From: Schistocerca nitens
Lineage: Eukaryota; Arthropoda; Insecta; Orthoptera; Acrididae
Direction: 5' to 3'
DNA length: 64,000 bases
Assembly: GCF_023898315.1 (NCBI RefSeq)
Contig: NC_064619.1
Coordinates: forward strand, 485,191,376 to 485,255,375
The notes below the pieces were generated by a model. It was not told where the DNA came from, ran no database searches, and saw only the letters and a list, made by a program, of their open reading frames with translations. Position numbers and translations under genes: made by a program. Positions 10,265 to 21,803 of this stretch are shown one piece after another. Every line of letters starts with the position of its first letter. Within the stretch, counting starts at the first letter, position 1.

Positions 10265-11843
10265 CAGAAGTCGAATCGAGAACAACTGCCAACATGAGTA
10301 ACGTAGAAGTAAATATCCTCGGATTAGTGAAGTAACTTAAATCACTTAATAAGTGCAGTAATAAAAAATAATAAAAAATAAAAGCAAGTCCTTTGGCCCA
10401 GACTGTATACCAATTAGGTTCCTTTCAGAGTACGTTGATCCAATAGCTCCCTACTTAACAATCATATACAACCGTTCGCTCGACGAAAGATCCGTACCCA
10501 AAGGCTGGAAAGTTGCACAGGTCACACAAATATTCAAGAAAGGTAGTAGGAGTAGTGCATTAAATTACAGGTCCATACGTTAAGGTCGATATGCAGCAGG
10601 ATTTTGGAACATATATTGTGTTCGAACATTATGAATTACGTAGAAGAAAACAGTCTATTGACACACAGTCAATATGGGTTTAGAAAACATCGTTCCTGTG
10701 AAACACAACTAGCTCTTTACTCACATGAAGTGTTGAGTGCTGTTGACAAGGGATTAGAGATCGATTCCGTATTTCTGGATTTCCGGAAGGCTTTTGACAC
10801 TGTACGACACAAGCGGCTTGTAGCGAAATTACGTGCTTATGAAATATCGTCTCAGTTATGTGACTGGATTTGTGATTTCCTGTCAGAGAGGTCACAGTTC
10901 GTAGTAACTGACGGAAAGTCATCCAGAAAAACAGAAGTGATTTCTGGCGTTCCCAAGATAGTGTTACAGGCCTTTTGCTGTTCCTTATCTATATAAACGA
11001 TTTGGGAGACAATCTGAGCAGCCGTCTTCGGTTGTTTGCAGATGACGCTGTCGTTTATCGACTAATAAAGTCATCAGAAGATCAAAAAAATTGCAAAACG
11101 ATTTAGAAAAGATATCTGAATGGTGCGAAAATTGGCAGTTGTTCCTAAATAACGAAAATTGTGAGGTCATCCACATGAGTACTAAAAGAAACTCGTTAAA
11201 CTTCGGTTACACGATAAACCAGTCTAGTCTAAAAGCCGTAAATTCAACTAAATACCTAGGTATTACAATTACGAACAACTTAAATTGGAAGGAACACATA
11301 GAAAATGTTGCGGGAAAGGCTAACCAAAGACTGCGTTTTGTTGGCTTCACACTTGAAAAATGTAACAGATTTATTAAGGAGACTGCCTACACCACGCTTG
11401 TCCGTCCTCATTTAGAGTACTGTTGCGCGGTGTGGGGTCCTTACCAGATAGGACTGACTGAGTACATCGAAAAAGTTCAAAGAAGGGCAGCACGTTTTGT
11501 ATTATCACGAAATATGGTAGAGAGTGTCACAGAAATGATACAGGATTTGGGCTGGACATAATTAAAAGAAAGGCGTTTTTCGTTGCGACGGAATCTTCTC
11601 ACGAAATTCCAATCATCAACTTTCTCCTCCGAATGCGAAAATATTTTGCTGACACCGACCTGCACAGGGAGAAACAATTACCACACTAAAATAAGGGAAA
11701 TCAGAGCTCTTACGGAAAGATATAAGTGTTCATTTTTTCCGCGAGCGCTATACGACATGGGAATAATAGATAACTATGAAGGTGGTTCGATGAAGCCTCT
11801 GTCAGACACTTAAATGTGATTTTCAGAGTATCCATGTAGATTT
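10265..11843 (+). mobile_element. 5'-truncated jockey-like LINE
   Basis: A non-LTR retrotransposon fragment starting inside the reverse transcriptase ORF and ending in the tail cagagtatccatgtagattt. The 7-bp duplication aatattc at 10258-10264 and 11844-11850 brackets it. Removing it rejoins the left arm of the surrounding foldback repeat in register with the right arm. Confidence 0.88.
10396..11813 (+). pseudogene. LINE reverse transcriptase (jockey-like), frameshifted
   Basis: The enzyme would copy the LINE RNA into DNA at a nicked target. The frames read in order: fingers with GPDCIPIRF-like and SLDERSVPKGWKVAQVT, RT block SQYGFRKHRSC, motif A VFLDFRKAFDTV, a damaged GVPQGS block, the catalytic box FADDAVVY at 11035-11058, then the thumb with STKYLGITITNNLNWKEHI and TLVRPHLEYCCAVW. 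It is broken by a stop after the KKGSRSSALNY region (near 10580), a frameshift at about 10950-11000 where GVPQGSVLGPLLF should be, and a stop at about 11560. The endonuclease domain is absent because of 5' truncation. The frame is inactive but moderately young. Confidence 0.88.
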
Positions 11844-12670
11844 AATATTCAAGCGCCGTCGGTAGCTGGTGAAACGAGGATTACTGTCGGTTTTAAAAAA
11901 CCTATTTGAAGGAACTGCAGTTTATTATTATACCGAGAATGGGCATTTTCATAAAATATTGACATGCCTTTATATCAGTTGCTGTTTTATGATTCTGTTC
12001 CAATATCAGCTGCATTAGAATGTTAGTGATATAAGTATTCACAAACTCAGCTGTGATTTGGGGAAAGAAACAGATATGAACGTGGCAACAAGTGCTCTTA
12101 ACTTAGTAATCGAAAGCAGCCACAGATAATGTCTCTCTGAAGAATATATTCGGAATAAGAAGTCTGGCGAAAATACATCGCTATTTCTATCGGAATTTTA
12201 ATGAAATTTTATACCCCAGGTTGTGTTTAATAACGATTAATATGGACTAAAACTCGCCAAAAAATTTCGTTTCTGTATGTCAATAACCAGAAAAATACGA
12301 AAATACTAAATTTGCTAACTCCAGACAACTGCCTATCAAGGTGTAAACAGATTACCAATATATTTGTCAAACCAAAAGATGTTTGTGGTGAAAAAGTACA
12401 ATCCCTCATTCTGTACAGGAATACGAAAGAAAAGCTGCCATCCTATATGTTGTCAATTATTTTCATATTTCTTAAATTATTGAGGTATAGAAATAAAATT
12501 CGTTGCCCGGTTTACGAAATCCATATCATGCGTTATATAAAATTCACTGCGGTGTAGGATTTCTCCGAAACTTCAATAGTAGTAGTGATTTATTTTTCCC
12601 TAGAGCTATCACCACCTTTATTTTTCTTTAGAGAAACAGTAGGAGTGCCGACTTTTAATTAATAGGTAAG

Positions 12671-12867
12671 ATGGTTCAAATGGCTCTGAGCACTATGGGA
12701 CTCAACATCTGTGGTCATAAGTCGCCTAGAACTTAGAACGACTTAAACCTAACTAACCTAAGGACAGCACACACATCCATGCCCGAGGCAGGATTCGAAC
12801 CTGCGACCGTAGCAGTCGCGCGGTTCCTGACTGAGCGCCTAGTACCGCTAGACCACCTCGGCCGGCC
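12671..12867 (-). mobile_element. tRNA-derived SINE (main family) in the right foldback arm
   Basis: Full-length minus-strand copy with ggttcgaatcc B box and the usual tail. Flanked by the 11-bp duplication taataggtaag at 12660-12670 and 12868-12878. Confidence 0.95.
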
Positions 12868-13450
12868 TAATAGGTAAGAGTCCTTGTTTCCATATTAATC
12901 GGCTCCTTTCGCCAAAATGCAGCTGAGTTTACAAATACTCATCTCACTAACATTCTAATGCAGTTGAAACTGCAACAGAATCATAAAACAGCAACTTGTC
13001 TATAGATACATCAATAGTTTGTGAAAATTCCTATTCTCGGCATAAAAATAAACTGTAATTTCCCAACCCACAGTAAGTCTCGTTCCACAAGCTATCAACG
13101 GCTCTTAAATATTACATCATTTCAGTGAAAAAATCTGTAGTCACTTTAACATCGCGGTAGATATGGAAGTTTCGCTATTAATCATATGGTAAGTTACTTT
13201 CCTTCTAGCGTACTACCGCTTGCCATAATCTTGTTTCACTATCTGAAACCGTTTAAGAGATACAAGGAATTTTGTGAATAATTCAGTCTCGCTTTTTCGT
13301 TGGCGCGCGAGTTCGGTGCGGAAAGCTTTTTATACGATCCGTTATCTCGAGGTTGGTAATAGATAGCGATATCCTTCGAAGCTTAAAGAAAAATATGTTA
13401 GTTAAATTTCATATACAGCAACATGTGATCGAAGATGCCACAAATGCCAG

Positions 13451-14559
13451 TTTATAACAACCTCTATTTGTCAACGCAAACTCTCCGAAATTCTTGCAGT
13501 AGTTTAGTTAATCCTAAAATATCACAATAAATATGGACATTAACGAAATGATTGGTAGTTCATCATGAAGCAGACGAACGAAGCTAGAATGTGTGCCTGA
13601 ATTAATTTTTTTTTTTTTTACACAATAGTTTCTTCACATTCGTCTGATAGAGTTGGCACGTCGGCCGGCGGGCGCGTGACGTTCATTTTGGTCTCGAAGG
13701 TTAACTGGCATTCTCTCAGAGTTCCCGCTCTATAGACTCTGACGTCAGTGGCGAAATACGACTCCTGATTGGCCTGCACAGGAATCAAACCTCACAAGAA
13801 AAATAGCACCGGACCTATCATGGGAAACACGCACAGCTCCCTGCAGGGCAGCTGGCTAACGGACGAGAGAGCTCTTAAGGGAGCTGTCGCATCGGCCGGC
13901 AAGTAGGATTTCAGTGTATCTTACGCCGTGTGAGATGGGCTTAAGTCATGGCAGTGAAGTAGCCAGTTAGTTGTGCGAAATCAGTGCAGTGGGATGGGTC
14001 GACGTGGAAATGTGACAGAGTGACAGCAACGAGCTATCGTGTAAAGGTGAGTAATTTACTGCAACATGGATGAATTCCTGATGTACCAGTATATCAACGC
14101 AGACCATCAAACATGTCTTCAACAAAACCGCATTACTTGAAGCCACGTATCAAGGATTCATTAAAATTATCGCTAAAAGATATAGAAACGGGATGGAGGT
14201 GAGTGTTTGACATCTTAAATGAACGTCTTTCACAGAAACCAGACAAGAATAGCCACTACCTGTACAGGCTCATTTCAACCAGTAACGTAGCGGACGTTGA
14301 GAAGGGAACCGCTTGCAATGGACATTTGGGATCCGGTAGCTTGGCAAAGATGATTATGCACAGTGGCGCATAAAGCAGTCCTTCAGCGGAACGAACATTA
14401 CAAAAAAGGTTCTGCAGACAATTCGCTATATTGTCTCTTTTGCAGTAATGCAGGCGGAAGGGTGCTTCGTTACCCAACGAGCCTTTAACCCCGCAGAACG
14501 CGGAGGGTGAAGGAAAAGCTGGAATGGATTCTGTGGTGTTTTTCGTATCCTGCCTTCGC
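13451..14559 (+). other. no gene recognised; possible promoter and splice donor
   Basis: From about 13660 the sequence becomes GC-richer with CpGs and tgacgtcag-like strings. It continues into a purine-rich segment ending taaag|gtgagt at 14046/14047, a good match to a 5' splice site. This could be a first exon on the plus strand, but no coding exon or acceptor could be tied to it. The remaining sequence to 14559 shows nothing recognisable. Confidence 0.22.
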
Positions 14560-15290
14560 CACACACATTCATTTTTCCTTTATTTGTCATCAGTCTTCCA
14601 ACTCCTTGTATGCGGCTGGCCACGAATTCCACTCTTGTGGCATCCTGTTCATCAGAGTTTCATTTGCAGCTTTCGTTCCCAGTCATTTGTATGACGTATT
14701 CCAAGTTCCAACTTCCCTGTGGTTTTACTCTCATATAGAAGTTATTGTTTGATATGTTGACACATACCGTATAGATATGTTCATTCTTCTTGCCACTATT
14801 TTCAGTATGTATCATCCTTCGGCAACTCTGCGGGGAACCCTCTGAGTCGTTGTCTTATCCGTCCAGATAAATTTCAACATTCATATAGAGCACCACTGCT
14901 CAAACGCTTCGATCCTTTTCCGGATTCCTCTGTACATGATTCACTACCATAAAATTCTATACTTCAAAGGTATATTCTCAAAAATTTAAGGCCTACTGCC
15001 CTTGTCCCATAATTATTAAAGTGATCATTCTGTTCAATAGGTCCCACGATTATTTCGCACTTTCTTTGAAGGACACCCCTTCAATTTGAAAATTGATCCC
15101 TGTCTTGAAGGTTTCTTTCGTTTCTGTCATTACTTATTCGATGTACAGATTGAACGGAAGGGGTGACAGATTACATCTGTCTCACACCCTGTTTTAATCT
15201 GAGCAATTTGTTCTTGGTCTTCCGTACTTATTGCTCCGCCTTGCTTCTTCTATTGAAGCCACAACTTTACTTCTGTTTTGCAATAGATGG
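14560..15290 (-). mobile_element. decayed non-LTR retrotransposon fragment (3' part)
   Basis: The plus strand shows phrases such as gcggggaaccctctgagtcg, ttccggattcct and gattgaacggaaggggtgac. I associate these with the reverse complement of an arthropod LINE reverse transcriptase, where the last corresponds to the LSPFLFNL-like block. No frame longer than a few dozen codons survives. The assignment is from memory of the family and is weak. Confidence 0.4.
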
Positions 15291-15551
15291 CAGAAGTTGC
15301 AAATGGTGGTGCAGGGGATAGGTCTTAAGTGTCATACGGTAAGCTTAGGCATTTGTAAACATAACGCCATTAAAAAATTAGTCGATTTTTGATTGCATCG
15401 TAAAGTAATTCTTGACTGAATATGTTAATATACACAACTCATTTCTCATCATTTCCGGAAAGCTATAATTTTCTGCTTTAACTAGAAGAAATCTGCGGCT
15501 GAGGTTCGTAAAATATTGAGTAAGAGCTATGTGAAATAACATCCTGAGATT

Positions 15552-15860
15552 GGTTGCAATAACGGCGATTTTGACGTCGAAAACCGGCATGGCGGTGGAA
15601 GAGAGAAGGTTTGCGAAGCTACTGAATTCCACGGTAACACTCACATGAAATCATTGTCGAAGGTAATTCAAGAGGTTGAGCTGAACGCCGAGAGACAGCC
15701 ACAGCACAGTGATAGATATGAAAAGGTGATTTTTCGGTATGACAATGCTCCACACCATGTCACAAAAGCGGTCAAAAGCGTCAAAATAATGAGTCCTTCT
15801 CCACCCGCCGCATTCTACGAACTCTGGTTTCGCAGGACAGAGCGGATCAGGTTGTGGAAA
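15552..15860 (+). pseudogene. mariner-like transposase remnant (central part)
   Basis: The frame reads SLSKVIQEVELNAERQPQHS, then RYEKVIFRYDNAPHHVTKAV. This corresponds to the second catalytic aspartate block of mariner transposases (usually QHDNARPH). The downstream S-P-D block is recognisable only as a corrupted stretch. The N-terminus and both inverted repeats are missing or unrecognisable, so only a fragment of an old copy remains. Confidence 0.6.
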
Positions 15861-15959
15861 GAGGCCAAGGTCCACTACTGTTAGTTATACAAGAACACAC
15901 ACAACTTTATTCCTCAATCCAATGCACAGTTTTATCTCTATAACAACAAATGTCATCTC

Positions 15960-16596
15960 ACGGCTGACGGCCCAAGTAACTTCTCCAGAATGAGTTTAAA
16001 TGATTGCTTTTAAAACACCAGTATTTAGAGTAATGGCTGAAGGCCTTACTTAAGTAAAATTACAATATCTTCTCGGCTAAAGGCCGAAATAATATTTCAG
16101 ATCAGCTAAGGAAATTCTTTAAATGCCAAGCATTTACAAATTCCAGCCAAAGGCCACATTACGGATAATTCAAGTTAACTCTTAGGCTGAAAGCCATTTA
16201 AAAAATTTTCTTTGCATAAGAAAAGAAAGACTTCAAAGATAAGCCTTTACACAGTACAACAGAAAAATTTCATAAGAAATCTTAAAGGATTTTGTCGGCT
16301 GAAGGCCCACACAATTACTCAAGAATAATTAAAGACAGCCTTAAGATAAACATTTACGGAACATGGCTGAAGGCCGTTTCAAGAATTCAAGATAATTAAA
16401 GAGAAACCTTACAGACAAGGATTTGCATATTACAGCCAAAGATCCTGAAACAAACGAGGCTGAAGCCCTAAATACAGAGCAATAAGAATTTTAAATGAAA
16501 CACGGCTGAAGGCCTGATCTTAAATTTGTTATGAAGTTCGGCTGAATGCCATGTACTAAACATAACACAGACAATATTAATACACAGCTGAAGGCC
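15960..16596 (+). repeat. interspersed GGCTGAAGGCC motif array
   Basis: GGCTGAAGGCC or a close variant occurs at about 15962, 16035, 16075, 16145, 16185, 16297, 16365, 16434, 16459, 16504, 16541 and 16587. Early spacings alternate near 70 and 40 bp, giving a higher period of about 110-113 bp. Intervening sequence is A-rich with recurrent caagcatttacaaa- and aattaaagaaagcctt-like strings. It looks like a diverged tandem array within a larger, unrecognised element. No coding frame. Confidence 0.7.
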
Positions 16597-17929
16597 TGAC
16601 ACAGTACCTGCGACCAACTAAAATGACAATCACAAACAATAAACAGTGGTGCTCAGAAGTGCTCCAAGGGTCGGCCTGGGGAGGACACACTAACCACAGT
16701 TTAGGTGAGACAGAAAGCCAAACGTAACACTAAACAATCGAATTGCAGCGCGACCTAAGAACGGCTGACGAACCAACCAACCACCTAATCAATTCCCTTC
16801 CACCCGACCAACTGAACGATAACTAAAAGTACCAGCGAAGATGTGGATCGCAGCAGGATTATATCTTAATAACTGGTGCATAAACACAGGCAAAGCACAA
16901 TAAACACTCAAAGAGAAAGGAGAACAACACCAAGCTGTCGAACTACACGCCGTGCTGGACAGCACAATACGGCGAGGAATACACACTGCCGCAAACTACG
17001 CTAACGTCCAGGACAGGTAGCCGGTACGTTAACGGCCACAAGGAAGAAGATACCGCTGGAGCACTTCACTAATGAATTATAATCATTTCAAAGGTGAAAC
17101 ACCATACAGGGAGACGGCTGCAAAATTTTTCCGACTCCAACACACCATCAAGTTGCTGCTTGCGGGGACAGCCCAGGATGCAACAACCAGCAATGAATGT
17201 AGAGATGTCACAACGGTTGAGATTTCATGGCAAGTTCACTGATTAGTCAACTCCAGTATGCAGGTGCGTTGGGCGACGAACTCAGAAGTTCTCGCAGCTA
17301 GTGCCACACAACTCCGGCCGCGTGTGCACGCCGCAAGCAGCCCGGCCTGATCACACACCACAGAGACTTCCTCGCTGCTCCGCCGCAACCGACCAACTGG
17401 CACACACACCGTGACACTGAAATATTACTGCTACACCAAAGAAGTTACAGCAGTACTAGTATCGATAAACGCTGCTGCTGCCACTGACAGAGGTAAGTGA
17501 GCAGCTCGTTGAGATAGTAACAGATGAAGGAATAAGGCGCCACTCGATGGTGACAAAATGCCCAATAAAAAAGTGGCATTATTGCGAGCCGATTATGCTC
17601 ACTGCTTACTCTGACTGCCACCTTTCTCGGTCAACGGCAGACGTAAAGGCTGACCACACGACCATACGAACAAGTGCAAAATTGGATCGATTAATGGATT
17701 TCCTCCAAAGGCGTCCAGGACTTCCGCCACGGGATTCGTATGTTGCCCCAAAGTATGTTGCCGGAAATAGTGGGCAGCTCCGGACAGTACTTTGAATCGT
17801 AAATTTCTTGTAAGTCTTTCACAATACACACTCGAACATCAACAAAAACAGTGGAAGCAAACTTGTAGACCCAATACAAATGCTCTCTCCTGTGCACCTC
17901 TGTACTTAACAGTAGGGTCCCAACTGCAC
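16597..17929. other. no gene recognised
   Basis: Purine-rich, A/C-rich sequence continuing from the motif array to about 17430, then a different segment. An open frame at 17547-17795 has no motif I know. The first part may belong to the same unrecognised element as the array. Confidence 0.4.
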
Positions 17930-18745
17930 TCTCTACGTTGACACCCTTGCTTTTAATTCGACCAGATATTTTACTGAGATCTCAATATGCTGAGCCACTT
18001 CTTCCGACGTCATTTCTTTTTCGATTTCTTCATGTTTTTCCTGTAGCCATTTCGCCTTAGTTTCCATGCATTTCGTTTCCTTCATTCTTAAGTGACTGTA
18101 CAGCCGCATTCGTGTCTTTCTCCGATCATTTTTATATTTCCTGCATTCGTCAATAAAGTGAACTATTTCTATTGTTATCCAAGGCCCCTTCGCAGTTATT
18201 TTCCTTGTACTTACGTTTGTGTTTCCAGCTTGTGTAATTGCTCTTACTAGAGATCGTCATTCCACTTAAACTGAGTTACTTAACGTGGTATTTATTATCA
18301 TAGAATCTACAGTCTTAATGTTCTTCAAAACACCTTTATCGTATGCTTCTGTAGTCTGCGTGTGTACCTTGAATATGACTGAAGTTACTGTGCTGTTTAC
18401 TCTGACGAGGACAGATCTATCAGTGAACGGTTCACAGTAGCTTACTCTCTGTTCTATCTTACTATTCATAACGAATGCTACTCCATTTATATTATTTTTT
18501 GCTGTTGTTGATATTACCCTATATTCAGTAATCCTTCTCTAGTTTCCATTTCACTTCACTGACAACCACTACACTACTAAGTCTCCACTTTTGCGTTATC
18601 AGAAATTCTTGCATCCCTATCACAATTAAACTTCTGACATTCAACGCTCCGGCTCTTAGAATGTTACTCCTTCGTTGGCAACTCAGTCTTTTTCCCGTGG
18701 TCATCTCCCATCCTTGCAGAAGAGGGTGACCATCCGACATCATTT
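17930..18745 (-). pseudogene. LINE endonuclease-domain remnant
   Basis: On the minus strand short frames read GALNVRSLIVIGMQEF, VVVSEVKWKLEKDY, then a frameshift and GVAFVMNSKIEQRVSYCEP followed by FTDRSVLVRVNSTVTSV. This order matches the apurinic-like endonuclease of non-LTR retrotransposons (N-V-R-S, then S-E-x-K/R-W, then G-V-A-F-V-x-N). The D/H catalytic residues of the later part are not visible and several stops intervene. The reverse transcriptase is not found next to it. Confidence 0.65.
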
Positions 18746-19811
18746 GTTTCTGGAGAGATAATTATTGGCACTTTTCCTAATACAGGCGATATTTCCTGCG
18801 GAAATACACTGTGTCTTTAATTCAGTGGTTTCCATAGCCATCCGCGCACTCATGCCGTTGACTGACCCAAATTCAAAGCAATAGATTATCGCAGCTTACT
18901 GATAACCACTGAGAAAATACAAAAGAAAGGCTACAAATAATTCTTCTCCTGACACCAAGTTAACTGTAATATGGCTGTCAAAAGAAGAATAACTTCTTAC
19001 AAAGTGGCGTAGTTAAGTCCGACTTTCTGCAGAAATTCTTGAACATTGTCTTGTTATATATTTTACCAACAAGTAAACTGAGTTACAATATTACTGGTCC
19101 TTGCCTTTCATTTCGTGTGTCTTTCTTTAAATTTTGCAGTTATTGTCTGTCTACTTACTCTGCCAAACATCTGGGGTCGATAATGATTAAGTAGTTCTTC
19201 AAGCGCCATTAATCCCTCTCATTGACTTCTTTTATATTCTGGCGATCTGCTCTTTTAAGGTTAACAGAGGGGCAATTGCGTTAATATACTTTCTTATCTC
19301 GTACCACACATCCCCTTTCATTCTTAAATTTGGAGTGCAATATTATTGGAATTACACAAAAATTTAACGATTAGTGCAAAGATAAATATTACACTGTGCA
19401 ACAATGAAAACGTAAATCGAATGAAAATAGCCAATTCCTGTCGATTATAACGTGCTGATCGCGAATATCACAATGACAATTAAGTATTAGCTCTAGCTTT
19501 CATTTTACACTGTTTTTATTACGGTGAGATAATTATATGTGGACTTTTGTGTTAAGTTTAAAATCAAATATTATAATGGTTTGTCAAAGTCATAATAACT
19601 AGTAACAATGGATTATATTATTGTTCCTGGTCTTACTTGTGTGTAATATTTTAGATATAAACATTTTGATACCAATTTTAATGGTCTTTTTGTCTCCCTC
19701 CTCTTCAACTTCAGTGACTTTATTAATGCATGTAATAATTTATGCACACATGTTTCCAGATTAACCACCATTTTTTCAAGTAAACTGCATTGAAGTGAAC
19801 AAAAATGCCAC
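18746..19811. other. no recognisable gene
   Basis: AT-rich sequence. The open frame on the minus strand at 19613-20011 overlaps a better-supported plus-strand pseudogene and has no domain. Confidence 0.5.
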
Positions 19812-21323
19812 GAGTTTGTGTTTACAGTGTTGACACATTTTGCTATGTGTGTGGAGAAGTGACATTTGCTTAGCAGGAACTGCAAATAACTCCCTTGATT
19901 AAAAAAGCTTACAGTTGGTATTTTGGGTGCAATATGGGTGATCAGGATAAACCCTGGGCTCCACATGTGATCTGCTACACTTGTGCCAGCAAACTCAGGA
20001 ATTGGATGCATGGGAAAGAACGTTCAAAGCCCTTTGCAGTTCCGATGATCTGGCGTGAGGCAACAAACCACGTCAGTGACAGCTACTTTTGTGTGGTTCC
20101 TGCTATTAAGAAGGGAATATCTAAGAAGAGGAAGCTGACAGTGATGTATCCCAACATTTCATCTGTCATACGTCCAGTTCTAGATGGGGAAGGATTGCCA
20201 ATACCTCAACCACTGACACAGTACGAGATTACTTTTGATGGGTATTCTGAATGTCCTGAACCATCCAGTTTCTTCTAAATACATCATCAACTGATGATCC
20301 ACAAAAATTGTCTCAAAATGAGTTAAGAGATTTGGAGCTCTCTAAAGCTGAGATTTTAGCATCAAGATCGCAGAAGCGTAATTTTCTGGGAAGCAACGTG
20401 AATATTTCATTTTATCGCAGAAGAAAGCAACAATTCACTACATTTTAAACATGCAAAGTAGTTTTGTGGCATTTGTAGACATAAATGGTCTAATGAAAGC
20501 TCTCAGATTTAATTACAACCCCGATTAGTGGAGACTCCTTATTGAGTCATCAAATTTGAGCTTGAAAGCAGTGCTTTTACATATTGGTAATGAACTTCCT
20601 TCTATGCCAGTTGGGCATAGTGTGCATATGAAAGAATCATACCAAAACATTAAAATTTTACTAGAAGCCATCAAGAATAATGACTTTCAATGGCAGATCT
20701 GTGGTGACTTGAAGGTTGTAGCACTGCTATTAGGTATGCAGTTAGGGTATACTAAATATTGCTGCTTTCTCTGTGAATGGGATAGCCGAGCTTGTTCATC
20801 TCAATACAGTATACATGAAAGGCCCACCAGAAAATCTCTTCAACGAGGTATAAAGAACATTAAGGACGAACCTCTAGTAGACCCTGAAAAGATTCTGCTC
20901 CCACATTTGCACATCAGGTTAGGTCTCATGAAAAACTTTGTTGTGAGACTGAACAAGGATGGTGACACGTTTAAGTACTTAAGGCGAAAATTCCCTTACT
21001 TAAGTGATGCCAAAGTAAAGGAATGTATCTCTGTAGGCCCACAGATTCGAGAGCTTTATTGAGACCATACATTTTATGGAATCATACAAGGTAATGAGAA
21101 GCATTTATGGGAATTTTTTAAGACTGTTTACAGTTCTTAGGGAACAAATGAGAAATAAATTACAAGGAGATTGTAGATAAGATGTTGTCATTTTAATGCA
21201 AAACTTGGTTGCAACGTGTCACTGAAAATGCATTTCTTATATTGTCATCTTGACTTCATCCGCAAAGATTCTGGTGAAGTAAGTGATGAACATGGGGATC
21301 GATTTCATCAAGATATTGCCACA

Positions 21324-21639
21324 ATATTGAGATTTTAACTCTGCAGCGGAGTGTGCGCTGATATGAAACTTCCTGGCAGAATAAACTGTGTGCTGGACTG
21401 ACACACAGTTTTAATCTGCCAGGAAGTTTCAAGATAAATGGTTCAAATGGCTCTGAGCACTATGTGACTTAACATCTGAGGTTATTAGTCCCCTAGAACT
21501 TGGAACTACTTAAACCTAACTAACCTAAGGACATCACACACATGCATGCCCGAGGCAGAATTCGAACCTGCGACCATAGCGGTAGCGCGTTTCCAGACTG
21601 AAGCGCCTAGAACCGCTCGGCCACACCAGCCGGTAAGTT
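21324..21639. mobile_element. short derivative of a tRNA-like foldback element, carrying a SINE
   Basis: Begins with a segment containing ctctgcagcggagtgtgcgc and gatatgaaacttcctggcag and ends with its mirror image ctgccaggaagtttc. The long tRNA-like interior seen at 36593-37021 is missing. The host sequence tcaagatattgccaca at 21308-21323 recurs as tcaagatactgccaca at 21640-21655, a 16-bp TSD with one change. The insertion interrupts the pseudogene frame, and the SINE at 21437-21634 sits near its right end. Confidence 0.78.
21437..21634 (-). mobile_element. tRNA-derived SINE (main family), nested
   Basis: Full-length minus-strand copy. Flanked by aagtttcaagata at 21424-21436 and 21635-21647, so it inserted at the right edge of the foldback element, partly in its target duplication. 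Confidence 0.94.
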
Positions 21640-21803
21640 TCAAGATACTGCCACATTTGAGAAGAGGTATGCCAGAAAGTTGAGCCATACTATTTTAGCC
21701 GATTATTGCTGAACTGTCATAAGGGATGTCCCCGAGTATGTGTATAAACGTCAAGAAAAGCGAAAACGGTCATCTTCCGAATTTATCTCTGAACAAAATA
21801 TGT

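Larger units (their letters stand above)
9915..13450. repeat. foldback repeat with interrupted inverted arms
   Basis: The left arm (9915-10264 plus 11851-about 12115) is the diverged reverse complement of the right arm (about 12640-13450 minus the SINE). Shared stretches include tcttgtttca, accgtttaag, aggaattttgt, cagaatcataaaacagcaact and the gccgtcggtagctgg/gccgttgatagcttg pair. The loop is about 12116-12640. A LINE interrupts the left arm and a SINE the right arm, each with its own target duplication, so both postdate the inverted structure. No transposase is seen, so it is a foldback/MITE-like element or an old palindromic duplication. Confidence 0.75.
19812..21800 (+). pseudogene. decayed member of a multicopy arthropod family of unknown function
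   Basis: Two well-preserved stretches remain. The first (about 19895-20278) reads KKAYSWYFGCNMGDQDKPWA, a CxxC pair (CYTCASKLRNWMHGKE), PFAVPMIWREATNHVSDSYF and SSVIRPVLDGEGLPIP. The second (20529-21062) reads SLKAVLLHIGNELPSMPVGH, CGDLKVVALLLGMQLGYTKY, CCFLCEWDSRA and LPHLHIRLGLMKNFV. A third frame near 21240-21310 has HFLYCHLDFI and GEVSDEHGDRFHQDIAT. After a nested insertion it resumes with LSHTILADYCWT and ends at about 21803. I recognise this as a protein family present in many copies in arthropod and hydra genomes, possibly transposon-derived. At least four frameshifts or stops break it. No inverted repeats or TSD were identified. Confidence 0.7.

Noticed and set aside
17547..17795. 82-residue ORF with transposase-like composition
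   Set aside because: I could not place any catalytic or HTH motif, so a transposase call would be a guess.
19613..20011. 132-residue minus-strand protein
   Set aside because: It overlaps the well-supported plus-strand pseudogene at 19812-21800 and has no recognisable motif.
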